From: Spirochaetales bacterium
GTDB lineage: Bacteria; Spirochaetota; Spirochaetia; DSM-2461
Assembly (NCBI GenBank): GCA_028533045.1
Contig: JAQQAP010000029.1
Location: forward strand, 1 to 64,000
Direction: 5' to 3'
DNA: 64,000 nucleotides
Shown: in pieces, positions 9,249-18,818 of the stretch
Position numbering within the stretch: the first letter of the stretch is position 1
Layout: every line of letters starts with the position of its first letter
The notes under the pieces: model-generated
What the model was told of the DNA's origin: nothing
Database searches by the model: none
The model's input: only the letters and a program-made list of their open reading frames with translations
Translations under genes and position numbers: made by a program

Positions 9249-10510
9249 AGGTCGGCCTTCTTCTCAACTGTGAGGGACGTAATTCGGTTTCCCTTCATTT
9301 CATACACTTTTATTTCATATTCCCCATAGTTCACCCGGTCGCCGGGAAGGGGCATTTTGCCAAATTTCTCCAGGAAGAAACCCGCCGCCGTCACCGCATC
9401 ACTGGAGCTGTCCAGAGGAATCAGGTCGGCCAACTCTTCCAGGGCCATGGCGCCGGAAATCGTTTTTATACCTTCTTCCTGCTTAGTTGTTAAGGCCCGT
9501 GAAGGGTGGTAGTAGGCTTTGAGCAGGTCCTCCATCATATTGCGGAACCAGAGGACTCCCGCTGTCCCTCCGTACTCATCAAGAACCAGAACTACAGGTG
9601 TTTCCGTTTCTCTCATTTCCGAGATCAGGAGAGGAAGTTTTTTCGATTCAGGAACAATTTGGAATTTCTGGGCTATCGCTTTTATTTTAATGCTATCCCT
9701 GTCTTCCCTGTTGCGGTAGGACAAAAGGGTGGACGAGGAGATCCAGCCCACAATATTATCGGAGCTTTTTTTATGAAGGAGGACCGTGGAATTCTTAAGG
9801 TATTTCCTGTCTTCACTGAGCAGTGTGAGTATCTCTCCAATGGTTAGTTCGCAGGAGAGCGTTTTTAATTCGTTTCGGGGAGTCATTACCGCATTGACTC
9901 CTTTGCTTTTAAAGGAAAAGTAGGATTTGAAGAGAGAGTATTCCCTTGTCCCCAGTATTTTCCGGTTAAGGCCCAGCTCTACGGTCGAGAGAATCAGCCC
10001 GTGCCTATCTATCTTCTCCGTTCCCATATTGTCGGGAAAGCGGGCCAGTACAAAGGAGCTTATATGGTTGAGGAAGAACCGAACCGGGGTAAGTCCCTTA
10101 TGAAGATAAAAAAGAGAGACCGCCGTCATTTGGGTGAACGATTTGGAATGGTTTACCGCAATTCGCTTTGGGGTTAGTTCTCCCGTAAGCAGAAGGAGAA
10201 CGGTCATGCCTATAATGGAGATGATTTGAGAGTTACCCGCAAAAATCCTGTCTCCCACGATCCCTCCGATACTGGAGGCGAAAATATTAACAATCATATT
10301 CCCCGTGAGGATTGTGACGAGAAGCTGTTCCTGATTATTAAGGAGGTAGGTAATGGTTTTATTCTTCCGGGGGGATTTCGTATGGCGCAGGGCGTTTCTT
10401 TCCAGGCGGTTCAGGGAAAAGATAGCCGTTTCCGAACCGGAGAAGTAGAACGAGAGAAACAGAAGGACTGCCAGAAGTATATAATTGATTAGGAACTCGT
10501 CAATTACCAC
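9245..10510 (-). CDS. CNNM/CorC-type membrane protein with CBS domains (paralogue)
   Basis: 421 aa with the same order as the next gene: DUF21 membrane domain (FSGSETAIFSLNRLERNAL, LLVTILTGNMIVNI, LTGELTPKRIA), CBS pair at about 200-320 with VLVLDEYGGTAGVLW, and CorC_HlyC domain. It is the first gene of a two-gene operon. The sequence has diverged considerably from its neighbour, so the pair is an old duplication rather than a recent one. Cation homeostasis at the inner membrane is the expected role. Confidence 0.85.
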   Translation of the reverse strand: MVIDEFLINYILLAVLLFLSFYFSGSETAIFSLNRLERNALRHTKSPRKNKTITYLLNNQEQLLVTILTGNMIVNIFASSIGGIVGDRIFAGNSQIISIIGMTVLLLLTGELTPKRIAVNHSKSFTQMTAVSLFYLHKGLTPVRFFLNHISSFVLARFPDNMGTEKIDRHGLILSTVELGLNRKILGTREYSLFKSYFSFKSKGVNAVMTPRNELKTLSCELTIGEILTLLSEDRKYLKNSTVLLHKKSSDNIVGWISSSTLLSYRNREDRDSIKIKAIAQKFQIVPESKKLPLLISEMRETETPVVLVLDEYGGTAGVLWFRNMMEDLLKAYYHPSRALTTKQEEGIKTISGAMALEELADLIPLDSSSDAVTAAGFFLEKFGKMPLPGDRVNYGEYEIKVYEMKGNRITSLTVEKKADL

Positions 10511-10644
10511 AGAGATCTATCTTAACAGGAGAACGGGCCTTTGGAAAGGACTTTTCCTAAAGTCCCGATATACGGGGGGAGTAAAGAGTTCCCATATTCA
10601 GGATAAATGTTTACAATAAAATCACTTTTTTATTGAGGGAATGT

Positions 10645-11526
10645 ATGGTCAACAAACAATTGCCCCTGGCTCAGTGGCTGCCTTACCAGGAGGATCGGAA
10701 TGCCCGCCATGGCGGCCGAAGCTTCTATTTTTTCGATCTTGACGACAATATCCTGTTTATGGATACGAAGATCATACTCTTTCACAAGGAGACCGGGGAA
10801 GAGATCGAAATCAGTTCGGGAGAGTTGGCCCGTAATGTGAGGGATATTGGGGAGAGGGGCTCCTTTAAGGATTATCAGATCGATAAAAACGATCTGACCG
10901 GTTCATACAGAAACTTTCGGGACAGGAAAATCCCTTTCTGGAAGAGAGGGGCCGATCGAAAGCAGTCCATTGAATTGGACCTTGAGCGTGCCATCGAGAA
11001 ACCGGAGTGGGACTGGCACGGCCCCAGTTGGAATCATTTTTTCTATGCCGTTCTTAACGGAAGGCCTGTCTCCATTATCACCGCTCGGGGACACCGGGCC
11101 AAAACGATTCAAAGGACTCTGGATATTCTCTATCACCGGGGGCATTTGCAGAAAAAGCCGAATATTCTTACCATTTATCCCGTATCCAATCCGCAGTTAA
11201 GGAAGGACCTGGGCGATCCCCATCTGGAAAAACCCATCGCCCTCCTAAAAAAAGAAGCCCTTCACCGCTCCGTAGAGAGAGCTTTTGAGAAATACGGTTA
11301 CAACTCCCATCATCGGTTTGGCGTGAGTGATGATGATCCTCATAATATTGAGGAAATAACCGCAACTCTGGTGGAAATCAAGAAAAAATATCCCCGGAAT
11401 GCCTTCTTTCTCATCGATTCTTCGGGAGGAAAGGTTCAGAAGACAGAGATATTTGAGGATCATCTGAAAAAATCGGAGCAGATTGAACTGGTCGATGCCC
11501 TGAATTACAAGCTTTTTGACTTCTAA
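10645..11526 (+). CDS. HAD-like protein of unknown function
   Basis: 293 aa from the ATG at 10645, which follows GAGGGA at good spacing; a TTG four codons upstream is the alternative. The FFDLDDNILFMDT segment near residue 30 matches HAD motif I (DxDxN), VSIITARGH matches motif II (T/S), and the GVSDDDPHNI and FFLIDSS segments lie where motif IV acidic residues occur. It is probably a cytoplasmic phosphohydrolase or a non-catalytic relative. A long insert between motifs I and II could be a cap domain. The substrate is unknown and the gene appears to be monocistronic. Confidence 0.6.
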   Translation: MVNKQLPLAQWLPYQEDRNARHGGRSFYFFDLDDNILFMDTKIILFHKETGEEIEISSGELARNVRDIGERGSFKDYQIDKNDLTGSYRNFRDRKIPFWKRGADRKQSIELDLERAIEKPEWDWHGPSWNHFFYAVLNGRPVSIITARGHRAKTIQRTLDILYHRGHLQKKPNILTIYPVSNPQLRKDLGDPHLEKPIALLKKEALHRSVERAFEKYGYNSHHRFGVSDDDPHNIEEITATLVEIKKKYPRNAFFLIDSSGGKVQKTEIFEDHLKKSEQIELVDALNYKLFDF

Positions 11527-11600
11527 ATAAAGGGGAAAGTTGCATTCTCCTTCCCTTGAGTTTATGCTGAATATATAGTCAGGAACAAAAGGTAAAAACT

Positions 11601-14090
11601 ATGGACGGGGATAAAACAGAATACACAGATCTTCAGGTGGCTCTAAAGAGAATAGAAGAGCTGACTGAGCAAAACGAGCTACTCCGCTTTCTTATTGATG
11701 AAGTCCCCAGTCCCCTTGTCGTTAAAAATTACGATGCCAAATTCGTCCTGGTAAATAAAGCTGTTGCCGATCTTTACGGTGCTCCCGATGTGGGATCGAT
11801 GATAGGAAAGGATGACGGCGATTATGTGGACGATGAGGAGATTGCCGAGTTCTTTCGGAAAAATGTCCGTCAGATTATGGATGAAGGAAAGACGCAAACC
11901 GTTTTTGAAGATTCTATAGATGTCAAAACCGGTGAGCGCCGACATTTTCAGTCCACTAAGAAGCCCTTTATTAATAAACAGAATGAAAAGCAGATTCTTC
12001 TGGTTGCCTCTGATATAACGGAGATCCGGAAGTTTCAGGCCGATTTGGAGGAACAGAAAAACCTGTTCCGCCAGGTAATTGATGAATTTCCCAGTCCCTT
12101 TATCGTTAAGGACTATGACGGAAAGTTTGTCCTTGCCAATAAGGCCCTGGCCAATCTTTATAATGTGGATGATCCGGATTCCATGATTGGCAAGGACGAC
12201 AGTGACTACCTCTCCAATGTAAATGTAAATCACGCCGACAAATTCAAACATAATGTGCGTGACATCATGGATAAGGGGGAAACCCAGGTGGTGTACGAAG
12301 ACTCCTTTGATGTGAAAACAGGGGAACGGCATCACTATATGTCCATCAAGAAGCCCTTTCTCAATGCAAAAGGGGAGAAGCAGATTCTGATTATCGCCAA
12401 TGATATTACCGATATCCAGAAAGTACAAAAAGTGCTTATGCAGTATGAAAAAATCATGTCCGTTTCCCATGATTTTCTTGCTTACGAAGACAGGGAAGGG
12501 ACATATCAGGCGGTAAATGATACTTATTTGGAGGCCTTTTCTCTTACCCGGGACGAGATCCTTGGCAAAACACCGCGCGATCTATTTGGGCCTGATTTTT
12601 ATGATATGGTCCTTAAACCCCGTTTTGATCAAGCCCTTGAAGGGGAAGAGTCTCATTTTGAAAGTTGGGTTGATATCCCCGGGATAGGGCCCGTTTATGC
12701 CGAATTCAGCTACCACCCTTATGTTTCGGAAAAGAGTGGTGAGGTAGAGGGGGTCGTTGCCAAAATTAACGATATAACCGAGCGGTATGAGACTCAGGAA
12801 CAGCTGCGTCATATGGCCAATCACGATATTCTTACGGGGCTGCCGAACCGGCGAATGTTTGCCGAGCGACTCACCCGGGCCCTCTACCGTTCCAAGCGGC
12901 ATAATTCTCAAGTGGCGGTCTTTTTTATTGATCTGGACCGGTTTAAGGTGATTAACGATTCTCTGGGCCATGCTGTGGGGGACAAGGTTCTGCAGGAAAT
13001 CTCCACCCGCCTTTCTTCCCGTATCCGAATGAGTGATACCCTGGCACGTTCCGGCGGGGACGAATTCCTTTTACTTTTGGAAGACTTTAAGAGTACGAAG
13101 GATGTAACCTCCGTTTGTGAAAGCTTTTTAGAGGAGCTGGGAAAACCCCTTCTTATTGAGGGAAACGAACTTTATGTAACCGCCAGTATTGGGGCCAGTA
13201 TCTATCCCAGCGATGCCCAGGATGAAAAGGAGCTTATCCAGAGTGCCGATGCGGCCATGTATGAAGCAAAAAAATTGGGGCGAAATACCTACCAACTCTC
13301 AAATGAAGAGCTTCGGGTACAGGTTTCCCAGCGCTTTCACCTGGAGAAAAATCTTCGTTCCGCCCTGGAAAAGGAGGAGTTTGAATTATTCTTCCAGCCT
13401 CAGGTAGACATGAGAGACGGCCGGATTTTCGGGGCCGAGGTGTTACTACGCTGGAATCATGGGGAAGAGGGATATATCTACCCGGATGCCTTCATTCCCG
13501 TGGCGGAAGAGTGCGGCGTTATGATTGCTCTGGGTGAATGGGTACTACGCTCTTCCTGCCTTCAGATGCGGGATTGGCTTAAGGAAGGAAGAGTCTTGGA
13601 GTCCATTTCCGTTAATGTCTCCGGTTCCCAACTCTTGCAGGCTAATTTTATTGATGTGGTTAAAGATTGCCTTGAGCTTACCTGTCTCTCTGCGGGGCAG
13701 CTTGTTCTGGAAATTACCGAGAGCTATCTTATGAGTGATACAAAAGGGGCGGCGGAACAGCTGAACGAGTTAAGAACTATGGGGGTCTGCGTGGCCATCG
13801 ATGACTTTGGCAAGGAGTATTCCTCCTTTCGCTATCTTCAGAAATTGCCCATTTCCAAATTAAAGATAGATCGCTCCTTTATCCGGGATATCCCCGAAGA
13901 TAAGGGGGATAGTGCCATTGTCAAAACTATGATTGACCTCTCCAAGAACCTGGGCATTAATGTATTGGCCGAAGGCGTGGAAGAAGAGCTGCAGGAAGCC
14001 TTTCTTCTGAATGAGGGCTGTCTTTTCGCTCAGGGATATAAATACAGTCGTCCTGTGAGCAAAGAGGATTTTGAAAAGCTCATTAAGTAA
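11601..14090 (+). CDS. PAS-PAS-PAS-GGDEF-EAL cyclic-di-GMP protein
   Basis: 829 aa, soluble. Two near-duplicate PAS domains (about 25-145 and 155-275) share VPSPLVVKNYD/FPSPFIVKDYD and the SMIGKDD motif, indicating a recent internal duplication. A third, different PAS covers about 280-400. The GGDEF domain is intact (RSGGDEF near residue 484), so diguanylate cyclase activity is plausible. The EAL domain starts with EVLLRW near 611 and keeps DDFG (then KEYSS instead of the usual TGYSS) and a C-terminal LAEGVE, consistent with phosphodiesterase activity. Which activity dominates cannot be told. It ends immediately beside the convergent histidine kinase gene. Confidence 0.9.
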   Translation: MDGDKTEYTDLQVALKRIEELTEQNELLRFLIDEVPSPLVVKNYDAKFVLVNKAVADLYGAPDVGSMIGKDDGDYVDDEEIAEFFRKNVRQIMDEGKTQTVFEDSIDVKTGERRHFQSTKKPFINKQNEKQILLVASDITEIRKFQADLEEQKNLFRQVIDEFPSPFIVKDYDGKFVLANKALANLYNVDDPDSMIGKDDSDYLSNVNVNHADKFKHNVRDIMDKGETQVVYEDSFDVKTGERHHYMSIKKPFLNAKGEKQILIIANDITDIQKVQKVLMQYEKIMSVSHDFLAYEDREGTYQAVNDTYLEAFSLTRDEILGKTPRDLFGPDFYDMVLKPRFDQALEGEESHFESWVDIPGIGPVYAEFSYHPYVSEKSGEVEGVVAKINDITERYETQEQLRHMANHDILTGLPNRRMFAERLTRALYRSKRHNSQVAVFFIDLDRFKVINDSLGHAVGDKVLQEISTRLSSRIRMSDTLARSGGDEFLLLLEDFKSTKDVTSVCESFLEELGKPLLIEGNELYVTASIGASIYPSDAQDEKELIQSADAAMYEAKKLGRNTYQLSNEELRVQVSQRFHLEKNLRSALEKEEFELFFQPQVDMRDGRIFGAEVLLRWNHGEEGYIYPDAFIPVAEECGVMIALGEWVLRSSCLQMRDWLKEGRVLESISVNVSGSQLLQANFIDVVKDCLELTCLSAGQLVLEITESYLMSDTKGAAEQLNELRTMGVCVAIDDFGKEYSSFRYLQKLPISKLKIDRSFIRDIPEDKGDSAIVKTMIDLSKNLGINVLAEGVEEELQEAFLLNEGCLFAQGYKYSRPVSKEDFEKLIK

Positions 14091-16142
14091 TCAGTTTAGT
14101 ATTTTGTGAATGAGCTGTCCCAGCTCAAAGCCTTTAAAAGGTTTTACGAGGAAGCCGTCGGCCTTGTTTTCCGCCAGGTCCGACCATCCGCTGTGCTGGG
14201 AGAAGCCGGAAGCCACAATGATGGGAAGGTCCGATTTGATCTCTTTAATCTTGAAGAAACAGGTTTTTCCGTCCATTACGGGCATATTCATATCCAGAAT
14301 GACCAGATCTATGGGTTGGGTAATTTTTTCCAGGCCGTCCAGACCATTTTCCGCCGTGATAACTGTGTACCCCAGGTATTCCAGTAGGGATTGGGTGGTT
14401 TTACGGATGACTTCCTCGTCATCCACAATAAGAATGGTTCCGCTCCCATGGATGTATTCTCTGGATTGTTCCACTTTAATGGTTTCTTCCACTTCTGTAA
14501 GGGGAAGGAAAATATGGAAGCTTGTGCCTTTACCCAGTTCGCTGTATACCTTTATTTCACCTTTATACTGTCTTACCGTACCGTAGGCTGCGGAGAGCCC
14601 CAAACCGGTCCCCTTTCCCTGTTCCTTGGTGGTAAAGAAGGGATCAAATATCTTTTCCAGGAGTTTTCGGGAGATCCCCGATCCTGTATCTTCTACTATC
14701 AATTCGCAGTATTGTCCCGGTTCCAGTTCAAACTGGCTCATTTGGCAATATTGGACATCCAGCCGGGCCTTGCTTGTTTTAAGGAAGAGATCGCCCCCCT
14801 CGGGCATGGCGTGGGAGGCGTTGATGGAGAGGTTCATAATGACACTTTGCAAAAGGGAATGGTCTCCCAGAACATGAAGCGGTTCTTCCGTAAGCTCTTC
14901 CTGGATAGTGATATTCCGGTTGATGGTTCTCCCCAGCATCTCCACCGATTCCCTGATAATGGCGTTTACCTCCACCGTACTGAGGGTGGGAGGTTTTTCC
15001 CGGGCAAAGGCAAGGAGCTTTTTAATAAGATCTCCCGCCCTGTAGGCCGTCTCCACAACCAGTTCATTAAGATGAGTGGCGTTTTCATTCCCTTTTACGG
15101 CCAGTCCTATTAGGTCGCTGGCATTGATGATTCCCGCCAGAAGGTTGTTAAAGTCATGGGCGATTCCTCCGGCCAGTTGGCCCAGGGCTTCCATTTTCTG
15201 ATTTTGCTGCAGCTTTTTCTGTAGTTCGTACTCCTCTGAAATATTGCGGAATACGATAACCGCCCCTATAACTTCGTCTTCCGGTGACAAAACGGGAGAA
15301 CCCGATTCTGACAGGCGGTAGCTTTCTTCTCTTCGTGAGTTAAGAAGGGGCTGGAGGGAGAGGTTAACCGTTCGTTCCGTGGTGAGAATCTCTTCCACAG
15401 GATGTTTAAGCTCCTCATTCGTCAGGTCGTCATGTAAGGGACAGACTTCGTCAATCGGCTTGCCCGTAGCTTCTTCTTCGGTCCATCCCGATAGTTTTTC
15501 TGCTGTGGGGTTCATGGAAAGTATCTTTCCCTGCCTGTTAACCATGACAACTCCGTCTCCAATGGAGTTCAGAATTACGCTCAAGTCTTCTTCGGCCTTT
15601 TTCCGTGATTCCACTTCCCGGCTTAGATCGGCTGTTCGTGTCTGGACTTTAGTCTCAAGTTCTCTCCGGGCTTCCAGAAGGTTAATTATCAGAATAACAA
15701 CGAGAAAGAGTAGAGTCAGGATAAACAGGACTATGAGATTTACGAAGATGTTTTTGTGATAGCGAATCTGCTTGAGCTCTCCGATTAGTCGGTCTCCATA
15801 AATGATAGGGGTTTGGTATTCTCTCGTTCCGATAATCCCCATCTTAATAAAAAGTTTTGTGAGAGGGGGCTGTTCCGGGCCGACAGCCTTTTTAATAGCT
15901 TCCCGGGAGTAGTTGTCAAATAACTGGATTGAGTGGCAGGACGAGTCATGGGAGGCTAGGTCTATGTAGTCGGAAATTCGAATGGTGTGGAGTTCCCACA
16001 GGGCGTTGGAGACGGCGTGGCTATGGTATTCCATGGAGCTTTGAATCTGTCTTTTCTCCCACCTTTCATAGAAGAAGACAAAAGAACTAAAGAGCAGTAG
16101 GTATATGAGAGTCAGTAAGGTGAAGCTTTTGCTTTTTTTCAT
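14091..16142 (-). CDS. hybrid sensor histidine kinase with receiver domain
   Basis: 683 aa. TM1 is at 8-25 and TM2 at about 130-155, flanking a roughly 100-residue periplasmic sensor. A PAS domain follows (about 185-300). The HisKA box carries GGIAHDFNNLLAG with the phospho-acceptor His near 330. The HATPase keeps N, G1 (VEDTGSGI) and G2 (GTGLGLSA) boxes. The C-terminal receiver (570-683) has DDEE, the phospho-acceptor Asp in VILDMNMPVMDG near 619 and a KPF loop. No separate regulator gene is adjacent, so the output is unknown. Its start codon lies inside a long palindrome (16140-16202). Confidence 0.88.
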   Translation of the reverse strand: MKKSKSFTLLTLIYLLLFSSFVFFYERWEKRQIQSSMEYHSHAVSNALWELHTIRISDYIDLASHDSSCHSIQLFDNYSREAIKKAVGPEQPPLTKLFIKMGIIGTREYQTPIIYGDRLIGELKQIRYHKNIFVNLIVLFILTLLFLVVILIINLLEARRELETKVQTRTADLSREVESRKKAEEDLSVILNSIGDGVVMVNRQGKILSMNPTAEKLSGWTEEEATGKPIDEVCPLHDDLTNEELKHPVEEILTTERTVNLSLQPLLNSRREESYRLSESGSPVLSPEDEVIGAVIVFRNISEEYELQKKLQQNQKMEALGQLAGGIAHDFNNLLAGIINASDLIGLAVKGNENATHLNELVVETAYRAGDLIKKLLAFAREKPPTLSTVEVNAIIRESVEMLGRTINRNITIQEELTEEPLHVLGDHSLLQSVIMNLSINASHAMPEGGDLFLKTSKARLDVQYCQMSQFELEPGQYCELIVEDTGSGISRKLLEKIFDPFFTTKEQGKGTGLGLSAAYGTVRQYKGEIKVYSELGKGTSFHIFLPLTEVEETIKVEQSREYIHGSGTILIVDDEEVIRKTTQSLLEYLGYTVITAENGLDGLEKITQPIDLVILDMNMPVMDGKTCFFKIKEIKSDLPIIVASGFSQHSGWSDLAENKADGFLVKPFKGFELGQLIHKILN

Positions 16143-16202
16143 TTATTATTCCCTGTTTAAAGTGTAGTGCCTCACTATTGGGAAAACAAGGAATAATAAA
16201 TG
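16140..16202. promoter_or_regulatory. 63-bp near-perfect palindrome over the kinase start codon
   Basis: Arms 16140-16158 and 16184-16202 pair over 19 bases with one mismatch, and the loop itself holds a TAGTG/CACTA palindrome. The minus-strand arm includes the GGGAATAATAAATG start region of the kinase gene. It could be an mRNA hairpin hiding that start, a regulator site, or a decayed small palindromic repeat. Confidence 0.5.
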
Positions 16203-16217
16203 AATTATTTGAGGAAT

Positions 16218-17849
16218 TTAGAGAAGGGTTGTCTTATAGTTTTTGAATCCGCCTGAAAGGTTATAAACCTCGCTGAATCCTGCGTTTATCAATAGGTTCT
16301 GTGCCGCATTTCCCGTAACTCCCTTGTTGCAGTGGGTTACTGTGGGGCGGGTTTTATCCAGTTCGTCCATTCTCTCACGAAGCACGGCCAGGGGAATATT
16401 CACCGCACTGGGAATATGACCTTTCTCATAGTCCTTGGGGGAGCGGACATCAACGATCTGATAGGCTGACTCGTTCTCATGGAGCTTCCTGGGGGTAATG
16501 ATTTTCCTGCCCCTATGGAGAGCGTTACTCAGGATCATCCCCGTGTACATTACCGGATCTTTCGTTGTGGAGAAGGGAGGCGCGTAGGAAAGGTCCAGGT
16601 GGAAGAGATCGTCCACTGTGGCGCCCAGAGTTATGGCGGTCACAAAAACATCAAGTCTTTTGTCTATTCCCTTCTCTCCGATAATCTGCACACCCAAAAG
16701 CTTGCCCGTCTTCCGGTCGGCCAGGGCCTTAATCACCATTTCCCGTGATTCAGGCAGGTATTTGCTCTGGTTTTCCTTGATATTGTGGATGATTTCCACA
16801 TCATATCCTTCTGCTGCGGCATCCCGTTCTGACATTCCGGTAAAACCGATTTGCAGGTCAAAAAAGTGGACGATGCCCGTACCCAGCACTCCGCGGAATT
16901 TCAGGTCTCCCCCGCTCAGGCTGTCTCCGGCGATTCGGCCCATCTTGTTGGCGGTTGAACCCATGGGGCGGTACATGGCCTTTCCCGTGGCCGCAGACCA
17001 AACCTCCGCGCAGTCTCCCACCGCTTTGATTCCCGGGAGGGAGGTGTTCATCGTTTCATCCACCTTAATCGCTCCCGATTCACCCAGTTCAATACCGATG
17101 TTTTGGGCCAGGGACACTTCCGGTCTTACCCCGGCGGAGACGATGACCAGATCGGCGGAGTAGGACTGTCCCGATTTTGTGTGAACCGTGGCGTCTTCTA
17201 TTTTCTCTACCATCTCATTGAGGGAGTAGTCTATGTTCTTGCCCTTGAAGTAGTTCTCAATCCAGGGGCTCATATCGTCGTCCATGGCGGGCATCAGACT
17301 GCCTTTGGCTTCGATAATCTGCGCCTTTATGCCCCGGACCGTCAGATTTTCCAGGATCTCCAGGCCTATGAACCCCGCTCCGATAACCACGGCGGATTTA
17401 ATGGTGTTCTGGCTTAGATAGCTATCCAGGGCCAGAGTATCTTCCATGGTTTTAAGGGTGAACACATGGGGCTTTTCTATTCCCCGGATCGGGGGGCGGA
17501 CGGCGTTGCTTCCTGTGGCCAGGACCAGTTCGTCATAGGATTCACTAAAGGTCTCCCCGTTGGAGAGATTTTTTACTTCCAGAACCTTTTCTTCACTTTT
17601 AATCGCAAGGACTTCATGCTGAGTTTTTATGTCGATGAGGAAGCGCTTGGCGAACCACTGGGGGTCTCTGGGAGTCAGGTTATCCGCCTCTATGTCTTCC
17701 CGCCCGATGAAGTAGGGCATCCCGCAGGTAGAGTAGGATATAAAACTGCCCTTTTCAAATATGATGATTTCCCGATTTTCGTCGTTTCTTCTGAGTTTGG
17801 CCGCCACGGAAGTTCCCGCAGCTACACCGCCGATAATAATTGTTTTCAT
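16218..17849 (-). CDS. CoA-disulfide reductase-rhodanese fusion (persulfide/polysulfide reductase type)
   Basis: 543 aa. Residues 1-440 form a FAD- and NAD(P)H-dependent pyridine-nucleotide disulfide oxidoreductase with IIGGVAAGTSVAAKLRR, the redox Cys42 in YSTCGMPYFIG, a second Rossmann motif (VVIGAGFIGLE) and the family dimerisation domain. Residues 455-543 are a rhodanese domain (VDVRSPKDYEKGHIPSAVN) with active Cys507 in HCNKGVTG. The same fusion occurs in CoADR-RHD and NADH-dependent persulfide reductases, which reduce CoA-persulfides or polysulfide. It follows an ArsR-type regulator gene by 11 bases, so the two form an operon likely induced by sulfane sulfur (inference). Confidence 0.88.
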   Translation of the reverse strand: MKTIIIGGVAAGTSVAAKLRRNDENREIIIFEKGSFISYSTCGMPYFIGREDIEADNLTPRDPQWFAKRFLIDIKTQHEVLAIKSEEKVLEVKNLSNGETFSESYDELVLATGSNAVRPPIRGIEKPHVFTLKTMEDTLALDSYLSQNTIKSAVVIGAGFIGLEILENLTVRGIKAQIIEAKGSLMPAMDDDMSPWIENYFKGKNIDYSLNEMVEKIEDATVHTKSGQSYSADLVIVSAGVRPEVSLAQNIGIELGESGAIKVDETMNTSLPGIKAVGDCAEVWSAATGKAMYRPMGSTANKMGRIAGDSLSGGDLKFRGVLGTGIVHFFDLQIGFTGMSERDAAAEGYDVEIIHNIKENQSKYLPESREMVIKALADRKTGKLLGVQIIGEKGIDKRLDVFVTAITLGATVDDLFHLDLSYAPPFSTTKDPVMYTGMILSNALHRGRKIITPRKLHENESAYQIVDVRSPKDYEKGHIPSAVNIPLAVLRERMDELDKTRPTVTHCNKGVTGNAAQNLLINAGFSEVYNLSGGFKNYKTTLL

Positions 17850-17860
17850 CCGTTCTTTTC

Positions 17861-18178
17861 CTATAATCCTAATTGTTTTCTTTTATTTTCCAGCACGGAT
17901 TTCTCCGCACAGGCCGCAAGTTCCAGAATACAAGGTGCTGTAAGGCTGTATTCCACTTTGGTACCTTTTTTCGAATCAATAACCATACCCGCCTCTTTTA
18001 GCTGGGACAGGTGTTTTGAGGCGGCCGATTTGGGAATACCCGCTTCGGCGGCCAGCTGGCAGACTCTCCAGGGTTTTTCCTTGAGTTTTTCCAGGAAAAA
18101 AATCCGCATAGGGTGGGCCAGGGCTTTGAACATATGAGTCCTTCTTTCCAGGCGGATTTGGTCTTCATTATTTATCAT
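17861..18178 (-). CDS. ArsR-family transcriptional regulator
   Basis: 105 aa from the first ATG, or 90 aa from Met16 (18133). Met16 has a much better ribosome site (AAGGACTCAT before ATG) and may be the true start. The winged helix is clear: FKALAHPMRIFFLEKL, a recognition segment IPKSAASKHLSQLKEAGMV and a GTKVEYSL wing. Cys40 in the WRVCQLA helix and Cys83/Cys90 in the C-terminal helix could form the dithiol pair used by SqrR/BigR-type persulfide sensors; the arsenic-type ELCVCDL motif is missing. It leads the operon with the CoA-disulfide-reductase/rhodanese gene. Confidence 0.85.
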   Translation of the reverse strand: MINNEDQIRLERRTHMFKALAHPMRIFFLEKLKEKPWRVCQLAAEAGIPKSAASKHLSQLKEAGMVIDSKKGTKVEYSLTAPCILELAACAEKSVLENKRKQLGL

Positions 18179-18179
18179 A

Positions 18180-18207
18180 GTTTCATTGTTTCTTAAAATG
18201 GAAACTA
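18180..18207 (-). promoter_or_regulatory. candidate ArsR operator/promoter
   Basis: AGTTTCATT (18180-18188) and AATGGAAACT (18198-18207) form an imperfect inverted repeat directly upstream of the first ArsR ATG. On the minus strand TTGCAT lies just outside it and could serve as a -35 element. ArsR-type regulators usually bind such repeats over their own promoter. This was inferred from position and symmetry. Confidence 0.4.
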
Positions 18208-18275
18208 ATGCAAGCTAAGGAGAGGCGATTTTGGTTAAAAATAGGTTAGAAAGTGTTTTGGGGGATTGGTTGAAC

Positions 18276-18794
18276 TTAGGCCAGGAGGTCTACGGAACCT
18301 TCCGTTCTCTGTAAGTCCAGCTCTTCCTGGGCCTGACGGGCCAGACCGTAAGCTTGGGCGGCCATACGCATATCCGGGCCGGAAGGACTGGCCGGTGCCA
18401 GGGCGGCGGCGATAATGGTGTGGGCCTTATTCAGGGTTCCGTGGGGATTGCCCGGTTCTGCAGAGAGATCCACCGCGATTTTACCGCCCACCGCAATGGA
18501 TTCCCCGCCGGGACCTTTTACGGTGTTATACATTATGCCCGATGAAGCGGCCGATCCCAGGACGGCCATATGGGCCTTTTCGTGTCGTTTTACTTCGGCG
18601 TTACGGCGCAGGGCTTCGTCGGAGATTTTTACGTCATAGCCGTCCCCGGAAAAATTCAGCCCCTCTTTCCGGGTTGGCTGAGTCTGTTTTTCCGAAGAGA
18701 TTACAATGACCGATTCTCCACTGCGACCGGTCCCGGAGGAGGGCCGGGGAGAAAGAGGAGGTTGTAATCCGTTGTGCTTGTATATAACGCGCAT
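18276..18794 (-). CDS. SprA-related / putative metalloprotease CJM1_0395-like protein
   Basis: 172 aa. The N-terminal 50 residues are polar and Ser/Pro-rich with no signal peptide. The conserved core from about 65 contains RHEKAHMAVLGSAASSG, then GPGGESIAVGGKIAVDLS and a C-terminal AAQAYGLARQAQEEL. This order matches the SprA-related family (also called putative metalloprotease CJM1_0395 family), where HEKAH is taken as a zinc-binding HExxH-like motif. Peptidase activity is not demonstrated for the family. The gene stands alone between the ArsR unit and the carrier-protein gene. Confidence 0.7.
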   Translation of the reverse strand: MRVIYKHNGLQPPLSPRPSSGTGRSGESVIVISSEKQTQPTRKEGLNFSGDGYDVKISDEALRRNAEVKRHEKAHMAVLGSAASSGIMYNTVKGPGGESIAVGGKIAVDLSAEPGNPHGTLNKAHTIIAAALAPASPSGPDMRMAAQAYGLARQAQEELDLQRTEGSVDLLA

Positions 18795-18818
18795 ATTTTA
18801 ACTATATGCCAAAACGAT

